From: Fibrobacter sp.
GTDB taxonomy: Bacteria; Fibrobacterota; Fibrobacteria; Fibrobacterales; Fibrobacteraceae
Direction: 5' to 3'
DNA: 58,442 nucleotides
Assembly (NCBI GenBank): GCA_017642335.1
Contig: JAGCPF010000015.1
Span: 1-58,442, forward strand
Shown in pieces: positions 45,902 through 55,745 of this stretch. Each line of letters begins with the position of its first letter. Within the stretch, counting starts at the first letter, position 1. Under the pieces are notes generated by a model. It had not been told where the DNA came from, ran no database searches, and was given only the letters and a program-made list of their open reading frames with translations. A program made the translations under genes and the position numbers.

Positions 45902-48900
45902 TTAGGATTTTTTCTTTCTCTTCTTCTTCTTGGGCTGGTCGGCGTTTTCGTCGTCCTTGTCCTTGGCCGGTTCTTCAGCCTTCGGAGCTTCCTTCTTCTT
46001 TTCGCCGCCACGGAGGTCCTTCATCTTGAAGCTGACATTGATTTCGGCAGTTTCAATCTTGGAGAACGCACCACCCGGGTCACGAACCTTGAAGGTGAAT
46101 TCGTCGAGGCCGCTGAAGCCCTTGTTCGGGATGTAGGAGAAGGAACCATCGCGTTCATTCAGCGTAATCTTACCGTTGCGCGGCTTCTGGACAATGGCAG
46201 CAGCCACCGGCTTTTCGCCATCCGGGTCATTGACACCGGACATCAGACCTTCGGAGGCCGGAACAGTGAGTTCTTCGCCTTCCTGGGTCATGTAGGTGTG
46301 CGGCACAGCGACCGGCGGGTCGTTCACGGCAATCACGGTGAAGAGAGCAGCCCTGCTAGCCTTGGCGCCTTCCGGGTCGGTCACGGTGAACGTGATGCGT
46401 TCCGGCTTGCCATTCCAGTTCTCGTGCGGCTGAGAAATGGTCACGGTCTTCTTGAACTTTTCGTAGTTCACCTGCAGGTACTTGTTACCAGTGAAGGTCC
46501 ACTTGAGTTCTTCGAAGCGGTTGTCCTTGTCGCGGGCATACTGGTCGAGCTTAATGACAGCGATAACACCCTGACGGTCGTCTTCCTTGATGGTGAAGTC
46601 AGGAATATCGCGCATAACCGGTGCGGAGTTCACGTGCTTGACGACGAACTTGGCAACAGTCTTGTCGGTACCACCGGCCGGGTCGGTAGCGGTGAACACG
46701 AGAGTTTCCTCGCCGAACCAATCCTGCTTCTTGGGCCTAATCACGGCTTCGCGGCCGCCAGAAATCATCACATCGAGGTTCTTGGCACCAGAAACCTTCC
46801 AACGAATTTCGTGGGCCTTGTTATCCGGGTCAGAGACAAACTCGTCGAGCTTGATGGGCTTGAAGCCCTTGCCTTCGAGCGTTTCCTGGCCAGGAATTTC
46901 CTTGACCGTCGGAGGATCGTTCACGGGCTTCACAACGAACTTGACATCGATGGAAGCCTTGGCGCCGGCCGGGTCGAACACGTTGACCGTGACGATTTCG
47001 GTACCGTTCCAGTACTTGTTCGGGATTTCGGCGGTGAGGACACCCTTTTCGTCGATGTTGAAATTGATTTCATGCTTGACGGAGGAACGGCCCATCTTCA
47101 TGACGATGCCCTTCTTGGTCTTGATAGGCATCGGCCTTGCATCGTCAAGAGACCACGACAGTTCTTCAGGAGCGTTATCCGGATCCTTGACCAACTTGGA
47201 GAAGTCCACAGGAGCGAACGTCTTCTTTTCTTCGATCATGAACGGCTGGATCGGCTTGAGAATCGGAGGATCGTTCACGGCGACCACTTCGAACGTGGCG
47301 TTGGTCGATGCGCCGGCACCAGACGGATCCTTCACCGTGAAGGTCAGGGTTTCCTTGCCATACCAGTTCGGAGTCGGAGTGAGCACCATGGCACGAGTAC
47401 CCCTGATATCCACCTTGAGGTCCTTGTTGCCCGTAACGCTCCACTTGAGTTCGTTCGGCTTGTTATCCGGGTCGACAGCGGCCTTGGAGAGGTCGATCGG
47501 CTCGAACTTTTCCTTTTCCTTGACTCTCTGGCCAGCGATAGACTTCACGACCGGCGGGTCGTTGACCGGCAGGACTTCGAAGAGAATCTGCTGGGTAGCC
47601 TTGGCACCTTCCGGGTCACGGACGGTGAGAGTAATCTTTTCGGAACCACTCCAGAACTTATCCGGAGTAGAAACCCACAACTGGTTCAGCTTGTCGATAG
47701 AAGCCTTGAGCTGACGGGTTGCATTCACTTCGAACTTGAGGCTCTTGACCGGGTGATCCGGGTCGCTGGCAATGCCGTTCAGGTCAATCGGCTTGAACTT
47801 TTCCTTCTCGTTGATGGTCTGAGTCTTGATGACCTTCATTTCCGGAGCATCGTTCACAGATTCCACGAGGAAGTTCACAGTCTTGCTTGCCTTGGCACCT
47901 TCCGGGTCTTCGACCGTGAAGATGACGTTGCGTTCGCCGTTCCAGAACTTGGACGGGAGCTTCACGTGAGCAAAATTCCTGCTGTCGATTTCGACTTCGA
48001 GGTCGTCATGCTTCGGTTCCGGAGCAGCTTCCTTCTCATCAGCCTTTTCGTCAGCCTTGGCACCCTTCTTGGCAGCCTTCTTCGGAGCGGGCTTCTTGGG
48101 AGGAGCCGGCTTCTTCTCGGGAGCGCCAACCTTGGTCACCTTCACGCTCCACTTGAGTTCGTGATTCTGGTGATCCGGGTCGTGCACAAACTTGTTCAGG
48201 TCAATGTCCTTGAATTCACCCTTTTCACGAATCTTCTGGTTCGGAATATCCTTGAGCACCGGAGCGTCATTCACAGAGGTGATTTCGAAGGTAATCGTAG
48301 CGGAGGTCGTAGCGCCTTCCGGGTCGGTAGCTTCGATCACGACCATTTCAGGAGCGCACCAGAAGTGCGGATCCGGAGCAGAAACCGTAAGCACGCGGCT
48401 GGGAGAAATATCAGCCTTGAGCTTCTGGTTGCCAGAAACCTTCCACTTGAGTTCGTTCGGCTTGTTATCCGGGTCCTTCACGAAATCGTCGAGCTGGATA
48501 GGCTTGAACTTGTCGCCTTCCTTGATCTTCTGGTCAGGAATTCTCTTGACGAAGCTCGGCGGGTCGTTCACGCGAGTGACTTCGAAGGTCATCTTGTGGT
48601 TGGCAGAAGCGCCTTCCGGGTCGGTCACGGTGAAGGTAATCATTTCCTTGCCGTTCCACTGCGGGTTGGGCAGAGCAACTTCAACCGTATTGTCCTTACG
48701 GTGGTTGACCTTCAGGAACTTGTTGCCGGTAAACGTCCACTTGAGGCTGGCAGCCGGATGATCCGGGTCAGTAGCGAGGTTAGAGAGGTCGATTGTCGTG
48801 AAGCGGCCGTTTTCACGGATAGTTTCACCCTTCGGAGCCTTATCGGAGATCTTCGGAGGATCGTTGATGGAGCGGACTTCGAAGCGAGCCGTCTTGGAAA

Positions 48901-51900
48901 CAGCAGCACCTTCCGGGTCCTTGGCGGTAAACGTAATGTCGGCAGCGCCATTCCAGAACTTGTTCGGGATGACGATGGTAGCAACATGCTGGGCGTCAAC
49001 CTTGACGGAGAGAGAATTGTTCGCAGCCGGAGCCGGAGCAGCTTCTTCCTTATCCTTCTTGCCCTTCTTGGCCGGAGCAGCAGCCGGAACAGCCCTGACC
49101 GGCTTCACGTCGAAGTACCACTTGAGTTCGTTCTTGGCGTGGTCCGGGTCGTTGATGAGGTCGTCCAGCTTGATGGTCATGAACTGCTTCTTTTCGTCGA
49201 TAGACTGGCCCTTGAGTTCGCGGACGAACACAGGAGCGTCGTTCACGGATTCGACAGTGAAGGCAACCGTCTTGCTATCAGAAGCGCCTTCCGGGTCGGT
49301 CACGGTGAACTTGATCTTTTCGGAGCCGTGCCAGTTCTGGTTCGGCTGGGTCACGGTCACCTTGTGGGTTGCGTCCATAGAAACCTTGAGTTCCTTGGCA
49401 CCTTCAATCTTCCACTTGAGCTTGTTCTTCGGATGGTCGAGGTCGTCAACAAAGTTGTCGAGTTCGATCGGCTTGAACTGGCCCTTTTCCTTGATAGTCT
49501 GGTTGGCGATTTCCTTCATGATCGGAGGATCGTTGATAGACTTCACGGAGAACGTTGCGAAGGCAGAAGCCTTGGCGCCTTCCGGGTCGGTCACGGTGAA
49601 CGTGAGCTTTTCAGAACCGTTCCACATCTTGCTCGGGGTCTTGATGGTGACCTCGCCTTCCTTGGCGATATTCACCTTGAGGTCCTTGTTGCCAGTCACT
49701 TCAATCTTCAACTGGCCGAAGCTGTGGTCCGGATCCTTGATGATGTTGGCGAGATTGAAGGAAGCAAATTCCTGCTTTTCTTCGACAGCCTGGTCATTAA
49801 TCTTGCCGATGGTCGGGGCGTCGTTCACGGAGGTCACGGTAAAGACTGCAACGCAGCTGGCCTTGCCGCCATCCGGGTCAACGACGGTGAACGTAATCTG
49901 TTCAGAGCCGTTCCAGTACTTGTCCGGAATGACGATGCGAGCCATGCGCTTGTCGTCCACCTTGACGGAGAGCTTCGGAGTGTAACCCTTCGGGGCACCC
50001 TTGGCACCATCCACATTGAAGGTCCAGGAGAGCTGTTCCGGCTTGTGGTCCGGGTCAGTCACGATGTCGCCCAGGTTGATGATAGCGAATTCACGCTTTT
50101 CCTGGATGGTCTGGTCCTTGATGGGCTTGGTGAAGACCGGGAGGTCGTTCACAGATTCAGCAGTGAAGGTGACAGAACGGCTGTCGGTAGCGCCTTCCGG
50201 GTCAGTCACGGTGAACTTCACCGTTTCGGTGCCGTGCCAGAACTTGTTCGGAGTGGCAATCGTCACGACATGCTTGGGATCCATGGAAATCTTCAGATCC
50301 TTCTGGCCACTGAACGACCACTTGAGCTGAGACTTGTCGTGGTCGAGGTCGCTAACAAAGTCGTCCAAGGAAATGGTCTTGAACTGTTCCTTTTCCTTGA
50401 TCTTCTGGCTCGGAATGTCCTTCATGACCGGCGGGTCGTTGATGGACTTCACGGTGAACACGGCGTCGGACTTGGCGGAAGCGCCTTCCGGGTCGGTCAC
50501 GACGAACGAAATCTTTTCGGAACCGTTCCACATGTTGCTCGGGATCTTGACACTGGCAACACCGTCCTTATTAATATCAACCTTCAGGTCCTTGTTGCCG
50601 GAAATCGTCCACTTCAACTGGGCAAAACTGTGGTCCGGGTCAGAGACAAGTTCGGCAAGCTTGATATCACTGAACTGCATCTTTTCGCTGATCATCTGGT
50701 CAGGAATCTTCTTGAGAACCGGCACATCGTTCACGGAGGTCACGGTGAACACGGCCTTGGAGGTGGCCTTTGCACCTTCCGGGTCGGTCACGGTGAACGA
50801 AATTTCGTTGGCGCCGTTCCAGAGCTTGTTCGGAATGGTGATCTTGGCGACATGGTTTGCATCAATTTCAACAGCGAGGTCGCCGCCCTTGTTCTTCACG
50901 CCCGGAGCCGGCTGCACGCTGACGGCGAAGTTGAGGTCGCTCATCTTGTTATCAGCGTCCTTGACCATTTCGCCAAGCTTGATAACCTGGAACTGTTCCT
51001 TTTCCTTGATGGTCTGCGGAGCAACCTGCTTCACGAATTCAGGAACGTCGTTCACAGATTCAACAGTGTAAGCCACAGAGCGTTCGTCCGTTGCGCCATC
51101 CGGGTCCGTCACCTTGATAACAAGCGTTTCGGAGCCGTTCCACTGCGGGCTCGGCGGAGTAACCTTCAAAATGCGGTTTGCATCGACAGAAACCTTAAGT
51201 TCGCGCTGACCGGTGATGGTCCACTTGAGCTTGTCCTTACCGTGGTCGAGGTCTTCGACATGCTTGTCGAGTTCAACAGGCTTGAACTGGCCCTTTTCCT
51301 TGATGGACTGTTCGGCGATGTCCTTCATGACCGGCGGGTCGTTGATGGACTTCACGGAGAGCTTGAATGCGGAAGAGGCCTTGCCACCTTCCGGGTCGGT
51401 AGCGGAAATCGTCACCGTTTCGGAACCGTTCCAAAGTTCGCTCGGGGTCTTGAAGGAGACTTCACGAGTCTTCTGGTTCACATTGACCTTGATATCCTTA
51501 TTGCCGGAAACATCGAACTTCAACTTGGAGAGGTCGTGGTCGGCATCGTTCACGTATTCGTCAAGAATAATAGAAGAGAACTCGCTCTTTTCTTCGATAG
51601 CCTGGTCAGGAATCTTCTTGAAGACCGGAATATCGTTGATGGACTTCACCGTGAAGGTGACATCCTGCTTCACAGAAGCGCCATCCGGGTCGGTGCAGGT
51701 GAAGGTCACCACGGCAGCACCGTTCCAGTAGGTGTCAGGGATTTCAATAGAAGCGACGCGGTTTTCGTCGATGTTCACATTGAGCGAACCCGTTTCCGGC
51801 ATCTTGCCCTGGTGCTTCACATCGGCATCCCAAGAAAGTTCGGAATGCTTGTGGTCGGCGTCCTTCACGTATTCGTCAAGCTTGATCTTGGCAAACTGTT

Positions 51901-53242
51901 TCTTTTCGTCAATGTTCTGGTTCGGGATGGCCTTCACGAATTCCGGCTTGTCATTCACGGAGTTCACAGTGAACGGAGCTTCGGATTCGGCACAGGCGCC
52001 AGCCGGGTCGCAAGCCTTGAATTTAAGCGTCTCGGAGCCGTTCCAGAGTTTGCTCGGAACACCGATAGTGGCCGTCTTGCCATTCAGGGCAACCTTGAGG
52101 TCTTTATTGCCAGAAATTGTCCATTTAAGTTGTTCGAAAGCATGGTCGGGATCCTTAACCAGCTGGTCCAGTTGGACCGGTTTGAATTCCTGCTTTTCGT
52201 CGATTGTCTGGTCGGGGACGTCCTTGATGAACTCGGGAGCATCGTTCACGGACTTGACCGTAAAGGTCGCCGTCGTCTTGGCGGACGCACCGGCCGGATC
52301 GGTCACGGTGAACGTAATCTGTTCGGAACCGTTCCAGAATTCGTTCGGAATCTTGATGTTCGCGGTACCGTACTTGTCGATGTCGAACTTGAGGTCCTTG
52401 TTGCCGCTGATAGACCACTTGAGTTTGGAGACGTCGTCGTCTACGTCGCTAACGAAATCGGACAGGGAGATGGATTCGAATTCGTTTTTCTCTTCAATAG
52501 TCTGGCTCGGGATCTTCTGCAAAACAGGCGGGTCGTTGATCGGCTTGACCGTAAACGTGGCCGTTTTGGAGTCGCTTGCGTATTCGCCGTCGGTCGCGGT
52601 AAACTTGATCTTGGCCGTACCATACCAGTGCGGGTCGGGAATCACGATCGTGGCAACGCGCTTCGGGTCGATTTCAACGTTGAGGTCGCCGTCGGCTTGA
52701 TCCTTGCCCACCGGTTGGATGTCAAATTCCCAAAGAATCTGGTCCTTCGGGTGGTCGGGGTCGGTAACAAAATTATCGAGATTAATCTTAGAGAACTGCT
52801 TTCCTTCCTCGATGGACTGGTCGGCAATCGCCGAAACTACCGGCGGGTTATTCACGGACTCGACACTGAAGTTCACCGTTTCGGAGCCGACCGCACCCTT
52901 GGTGTCGGTTGCAGCAAAAGTGATGTCTTCGGAGCCGTTCCAATATTTGTCCGGAGTTTCAATCGTCACTACGCGATCTTTGATGGAAACTTTGAGTTTC
53001 TTGTTTCCGGATACGGACCACTTGATCTGCTCAGGCTTGTCCATATCGTCAGATACATAGCTATCCAACTTGATCGTAGCAAACTTTCCGCCCTCCTGAA
53101 TGGATTCGCCAGGAATGCCGTTCACGGAAGGAGCATTATTTTCAACTGCAGCAGCGCCACCTTTTCCATCTTGAGCAATAACAAAAGATGCCAAGACGCC
53201 AGCGGAGGCAAGCAACGCGGCCATAGACTTCATTCGATTCAT
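45902..53242 (-). CDS. Giant secreted repeat protein (22 Ig/cadherin-like repeats in triads), 2446 aa
   Basis: ATG 53242 has GGAG 7 nt upstream; the signal peptide ends ASFVIAQ. The body is 22 repeats of about 95-105 residues. Each opens with VNDPPV-like, then IPDQTIEEK and LDxFVxDPDH, then LKWxxSGNKDLKV, WNGSExITFTVTDPEGA and FTVxS. Repeats 2, 5, 8, 11, 14, 17 and 20 carry an extra segment after LKW, so the protein is built of seven three-repeat units (2-4, 5-7 and so on) preceded by one single repeat. Inserts grow to about 50 residues of Lys/Ala/Pro/Glu in repeats 14 and 17. A 23rd cadherin-like repeat (IPNKGFSGLDEFTFKVRDPG) and a tail of Lys/Glu ending KKKKRKKKS close it. There is no sortase motif or membrane anchor. 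Probably a cell-surface filament or adhesin; substrate unknown. Confidence 0.88.
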   Translation of the reverse strand: MNRMKSMAALLASAGVLASFVIAQDGKGGAAAVENNAPSVNGIPGESIQEGGKFATIKLDSYVSDDMDKPEQIKWSVSGNKKLKVSIKDRVVTIETPDKYWNGSEDITFAATDTKGAVGSETVNFSVESVNNPPVVSAIADQSIEEGKQFSKINLDNFVTDPDHPKDQILWEFDIQPVGKDQADGDLNVEIDPKRVATIVIPDPHWYGTAKIKFTATDGEYASDSKTATFTVKPINDPPVLQKIPSQTIEEKNEFESISLSDFVSDVDDDVSKLKWSISGNKDLKFDIDKYGTANIKIPNEFWNGSEQITFTVTDPAGASAKTTATFTVKSVNDAPEFIKDVPDQTIDEKQEFKPVQLDQLVKDPDHAFEQLKWTISGNKDLKVALNGKTATIGVPSKLWNGSETLKFKACDPAGACAESEAPFTVNSVNDKPEFVKAIPNQNIDEKKQFAKIKLDEYVKDADHKHSELSWDADVKHQGKMPETGSLNVNIDENRVASIEIPDTYWNGAAVVTFTCTDPDGASVKQDVTFTVKSINDIPVFKKIPDQAIEEKSEFSSIILDEYVNDADHDLSKLKFDVSGNKDIKVNVNQKTREVSFKTPSELWNGSETVTISATDPEGGKASSAFKLSVKSINDPPVMKDIAEQSIKEKGQFKPVELDKHVEDLDHGKDKLKWTITGQRELKVSVDANRILKVTPPSPQWNGSETLVIKVTDPDGATDERSVAYTVESVNDVPEFVKQVAPQTIKEKEQFQVIKLGEMVKDADNKMSDLNFAVSVQPAPGVKNKGGDLAVEIDANHVAKITIPNKLWNGANEISFTVTDPEGAKATSKAVFTVTSVNDVPVLKKIPDQMISEKMQFSDIKLAELVSDPDHSFAQLKWTISGNKDLKVDINKDGVASVKIPSNMWNGSEKISFVVTDPEGASAKSDAVFTVKSINDPPVMKDIPSQKIKEKEQFKTISLDDFVSDLDHDKSQLKWSFSGQKDLKISMDPKHVVTIATPNKFWHGTETVKFTVTDPEGATDSRSVTFTAESVNDLPVFTKPIKDQTIQEKREFAIINLGDIVTDPDHKPEQLSWTFNVDGAKGAPKGYTPKLSVKVDDKRMARIVIPDKYWNGSEQITFTVVDPDGGKASCVAVFTVTSVNDAPTIGKINDQAVEEKQEFASFNLANIIKDPDHSFGQLKIEVTGNKDLKVNIAKEGEVTIKTPSKMWNGSEKLTFTVTDPEGAKASAFATFSVKSINDPPIMKEIANQTIKEKGQFKPIELDNFVDDLDHPKNKLKWKIEGAKELKVSMDATHKVTVTQPNQNWHGSEKIKFTVTDPEGASDSKTVAFTVESVNDAPVFVRELKGQSIDEKKQFMTIKLDDLINDPDHAKNELKWYFDVKPVRAVPAAAPAKKGKKDKEEAAPAPAANNSLSVKVDAQHVATIVIPNKFWNGAADITFTAKDPEGAAVSKTARFEVRSINDPPKISDKAPKGETIRENGRFTTIDLSNLATDPDHPAASLKWTFTGNKFLKVNHRKDNTVEVALPNPQWNGKEMITFTVTDPEGASANHKMTFEVTRVNDPPSFVKRIPDQKIKEGDKFKPIQLDDFVKDPDNKPNELKWKVSGNQKLKADISPSRVLTVSAPDPHFWCAPEMVVIEATDPEGATTSATITFEITSVNDAPVLKDIPNQKIREKGEFKDIDLNKFVHDPDHQNHELKWSVKVTKVGAPEKKPAPPKKPAPKKAAKKGAKADEKADEKEAAPEPKHDDLEVEIDSRNFAHVKLPSKFWNGERNVIFTVEDPEGAKASKTVNFLVESVNDAPEMKVIKTQTINEKEKFKPIDLNGIASDPDHPVKSLKFEVNATRQLKASIDKLNQLWVSTPDKFWSGSEKITLTVRDPEGAKATQQILFEVLPVNDPPVVKSIAGQRVKEKEKFEPIDLSKAAVDPDNKPNELKWSVTGNKDLKVDIRGTRAMVLTPTPNWYGKETLTFTVKDPSGAGASTNATFEVVAVNDPPILKPIQPFMIEEKKTFAPVDFSKLVKDPDNAPEELSWSLDDARPMPIKTKKGIVMKMGRSSVKHEINFNIDEKGVLTAEIPNKYWNGTEIVTVNVFDPAGAKASIDVKFVVKPVNDPPTVKEIPGQETLEGKGFKPIKLDEFVSDPDNKAHEIRWKVSGAKNLDVMISGGREAVIRPKKQDWFGEETLVFTATDPAGGTDKTVAKFVVKHVNSAPVMRDIPDFTIKEDDRQGVIAVIKLDQYARDKDNRFEELKWTFTGNKYLQVNYEKFKKTVTISQPHENWNGKPERITFTVTDPEGAKASRAALFTVIAVNDPPVAVPHTYMTQEGEELTVPASEGLMSGVNDPDGEKPVAAAIVQKPRNGKITLNERDGSFSYIPNKGFSGLDEFTFKVRDPGGAFSKIETAEINVSFKMKDLRGGEKKKEAPKAEEPAKDKDDENADQPKKKKRKKKS

Positions 53243-53352
53243 TTACGTTCTCCCATTAAAACACATAATTTCAATTGGTTCATCATTTTACGCTATCGAC
53301 CCGATAGGAATTCTCAAACGAACCGCTCGACACGTTACGTGATAACAATCAC

Positions 53353-53360
53353 CAAATATA
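53353..53360 (-). promoter_or_regulatory. Putative promoter box TATATTTG of the giant protein gene
   Basis: Minus-strand TATATTTG, followed by GTGATTG, about 110 nt before the start codon. The long leader includes the dyad CTATCG/CGATAG near 53294-53309. Confidence 0.45.
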
Positions 53361-53447
53361 ATGTATTTGGAAAGGAAATTGTAAAATATGTTTCGTTTTT
53401 AGCAAAAAAAAGACACCTTTTGTAAAAAAAGCATCTTTGCAGAATAC

Positions 53448-53474
53448 GTAAGTTGTTGAGTATCAACGACTTAC
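53448..53474. promoter_or_regulatory. 12-bp near-perfect dyad GTAAGTTGTTGA-GTA-TCAACGACTTAC
   Basis: The arms pair over 12 bp with a single G-U position and a 3-nt loop. It lies in the divergent region, 206 nt from the giant protein start and 202 nt from the next gene. No U-tract follows, so an operator or RNA hairpin is likelier than a terminator. Confidence 0.4.
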
Positions 53475-53675
53475 AGGCAAAATTCATTTCAAGTGCAAGA
53501 ACTCCCGCCCGTGTACGACGGTTCATGAAGATACGCGATCACGATTTTTTTGTAAAAAAAATGTAAAAACGTTACTTTTTCGGTCAAAGCGGGGCTTCGG
53601 CACGTCCCAAAATGCTGACAAACGCTCCAGAAAGATTTATTTTGCACTCATACATTCAAAAAACAAGGACACACA

Positions 53676-54086
53676 ATGAAATTCGTTTTTCTGTGCGACG
53701 CCAATTATCTCAAGGGCGACCTCGTCAACTTCGTAAACAATTTCCCCACCAACCACGAACTGGTCACCATGACCTCCGATGAACTGCTCCAGTCCAGGAC
53801 AATTTTCGAAGGCACGTTCGCTATCCTCGCCGAACGCCAGACATGGCAGAAGAATTTCAGCCTGTTCCGCTATTTCGGCCTGCTCCCGCTGCTCGAAGTG
53901 CTCCCACTGGGCGTCGTTTCTCGCCCGCGCCGCCAGGAACCGCTCAAGGGCCGCAGCATGAACCGCAACCAGGAAATCTATTTCAACCCGACCGCCTCCC
54001 CCGAAGATCTCTACATGCAGGTGGACAACTTCGTGAAGGCACCCCCTTCTGGCGTGACTTATCCCAAGGGCTCCGCAAAAGCCTAA
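53676..54086 (+). CDS. Small conserved-looking protein of unknown function, upstream of M23 gene
   Basis: 136 residues. AGGACA precedes the ATG by 5 nt. It starts KFVFLCDANYLKGDLVNFVN with alternating strand/helix and an early aspartate, which vaguely resembles a receiver-like fold. The C-terminal part (NRNQEIYFNPTASPEDLYMQ) is extended. It has no signal peptide or membrane segment. The next gene starts 3 bp after its stop, so the two are co-translated and probably act together. I do not recognise the family. Confidence 0.75.
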   Translation: MKFVFLCDANYLKGDLVNFVNNFPTNHELVTMTSDELLQSRTIFEGTFAILAERQTWQKNFSLFRYFGLLPLLEVLPLGVVSRPRRQEPLKGRSMNRNQEIYFNPTASPEDLYMQVDNFVKAPPSGVTYPKGSAKA

Positions 54087-54089
54087 TTT

Positions 54090-55607
54090 ATGCAAAGGAA
54101 AGTCCTCGACTACCTGTATAACCAAGGCGGATTGACTCTAGTTGCCTTCCCGGGCGAAACGGAGATTGATTTCGAAGCCTTGCAAAAATTCGCGCTAGCG
54201 CTGAACGCTGGCGCGCGTTTTGTTGTTATCGACCTTTCGAGCAGGTATCACGGGACTGCCCCAATCTCGACAGACGACCTTTTCTTGAAGCCCCTCGGCG
54301 AAAAGCTAATCGATGAATTGACGCAGTTAGACGATGGCTGCGGCTACATCACGCCCAAGATTGGCCACGTCCCCGAAGACGAGAACTCTTTCAGGAATTT
54401 CTTCCACAATATCGAACAAATTAAGAAGAAAATTCCGCACGTCATTGCCGTCCTCCCCACAGACGAAATCAACGGCGGATGCGACAGGATTCTTACCATC
54501 AGCCGTTTGCTTATTTTATCTGCAAATAACGCAACCACGGCAGCAGGCTACCTCGCCGATGCGAAGAACGTCGGGAAATGCGCCATTCTTTGGGATGTGC
54601 CCGAAAAGCCGGACAAGAAAAAACATCCGAGCGTTTCGAAAGCCGTAAAGAAAAGCCCGTTCAAGCTCAAGGCATTCAAGGGAAAGCGCTTCAAGGAACA
54701 TCCGGAAGACTTCGCCCATGTCGTCGGCAACCTGCACAAGATGAGCATTCTGAAAAAGAACCCCATCGACGGAATTCCCAAGATTTTCCTTGTGCTGTTC
54801 CCGTTGTTCCTCGTACTCGCATTCATGCTTCCGTTCGCGAAGGTCACCAAGGTAACGGCAACCATATCGAACGAACGCAACAGGATCCAGGAACGCAACA
54901 GCCTCTCGGTCGCACCGTCATTCGAATTCACGTTCGACGGCAAAGAGACCATGCAGCGCATCGGACGATACGCCATAGGCCGCTTCAATGCGATCATCAC
55001 GACGGACAAGATGGTCCAGCAGTACGTGGAGACGACGCTCGAGGAGAACAACTACCCCACCAACTCGTGGCGCGTCGAGAACTTCAACATCCCGCCGGAA
55101 GGGACCGTCATCAGGTTCTCCAGGCCCGACAACCTTGGCCAGGAAGCGGCCGACTCCATCGGAGCCGCCTGGAAGTATTGGACCTCCATCGTCTCCGACA
55201 GCATCGCCTACCTGACAGAGTTTTATTACAGGGAAGCCACCGCGAAACACAGGCTCCACCACGGCATCGACCTTGCCAGCAAGAAGGGCGCACGCATTCT
55301 CGCCCCGTTCTCGGCCAGGGCATGGACCAGCCGCGACAAGAACGGCGGAACCATCATCGGACTTGTACGCGAAAAAGATGTCATCCTCTTCATGCACTGC
55401 GACCAGCTGCTTTACCTGGACGGGCAGGAAGTCATGCCTGGCGACCCCATCGCAACCATAGGTGTCACGGGGCGCACCACGGGGCCTCACGCCCACATCG
55501 TCACAGGCCTAATTTCGAAGAACGGAGACAAGACCATCGGCGGAATCAAGTACAAAGTAATTGACCCCATGAAATGGTTCTACATGTTCAAACCGACCCC
55601 TCCGTGA
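54090..55607 (+). CDS. Membrane protein with cytoplasmic N-domain and periplasmic M23 peptidase domain
   Basis: 505 residues. Residues 1-225 look like an alpha/beta domain (GGLTLVAFPGETEIDF, FVVIDLSSRYHG, HVIAVLPTDEINGG), reminiscent of MinD/CpaE folds but without a Walker A loop. One membrane segment follows at about 230-252 (IFLVLFPLFLVLAFMLPF). Residues about 385-495 are an M23 (LytM) domain with the metal ligands HHGIDLA and TTGPHAHI. M23 enzymes cut peptide bonds in peptidoglycan cross-bridges. Since both zinc-ligand motifs are intact it may be active. A cytoplasmic domain joined to a periplasmic endopeptidase suggests signalling across the membrane to wall remodelling; that is inference. 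Confidence 0.85.
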   Translation: MQRKVLDYLYNQGGLTLVAFPGETEIDFEALQKFALALNAGARFVVIDLSSRYHGTAPISTDDLFLKPLGEKLIDELTQLDDGCGYITPKIGHVPEDENSFRNFFHNIEQIKKKIPHVIAVLPTDEINGGCDRILTISRLLILSANNATTAAGYLADAKNVGKCAILWDVPEKPDKKKHPSVSKAVKKSPFKLKAFKGKRFKEHPEDFAHVVGNLHKMSILKKNPIDGIPKIFLVLFPLFLVLAFMLPFAKVTKVTATISNERNRIQERNSLSVAPSFEFTFDGKETMQRIGRYAIGRFNAIITTDKMVQQYVETTLEENNYPTNSWRVENFNIPPEGTVIRFSRPDNLGQEAADSIGAAWKYWTSIVSDSIAYLTEFYYREATAKHRLHHGIDLASKKGARILAPFSARAWTSRDKNGGTIIGLVREKDVILFMHCDQLLYLDGQEVMPGDPIATIGVTGRTTGPHAHIVTGLISKNGDKTIGGIKYKVIDPMKWFYMFKPTPP

Positions 55608-55745
55608 TAGCCGTCACACCCCTTGAAAGACTCACTCCGTGAGCCTAGTCACAGAAACGCCAAATAACAGAAAATAATCACAATTTCGGGCCGTTTATTG
55701 CGTTTATTTTACAATTCTACTATCGTTTTTTCCCTGTACTTTAAA

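Larger units (their letters stand above)
53243..53675. other. Divergent intergenic region (433 bp)
   Basis: No gene is seen. It holds the putative promoter of the giant protein (53353-53360), a small dyad CTATCGACCCGATAG near 53294 in its leader, a near-perfect hairpin at 53448-53474, and A/T-rich sequence before the 53676 gene. A TATTTTGC string at about 53638 may be part of the rightward promoter. Confidence 0.5.

Noticed and set aside
46298..53425. A 2375-codon open frame on the plus strand opposite the giant repeat protein
   Set aside because: It mirrors the repeats of the minus-strand gene, has no signal, start site or recognisable family, and stays open because of the codon bias of the true gene.
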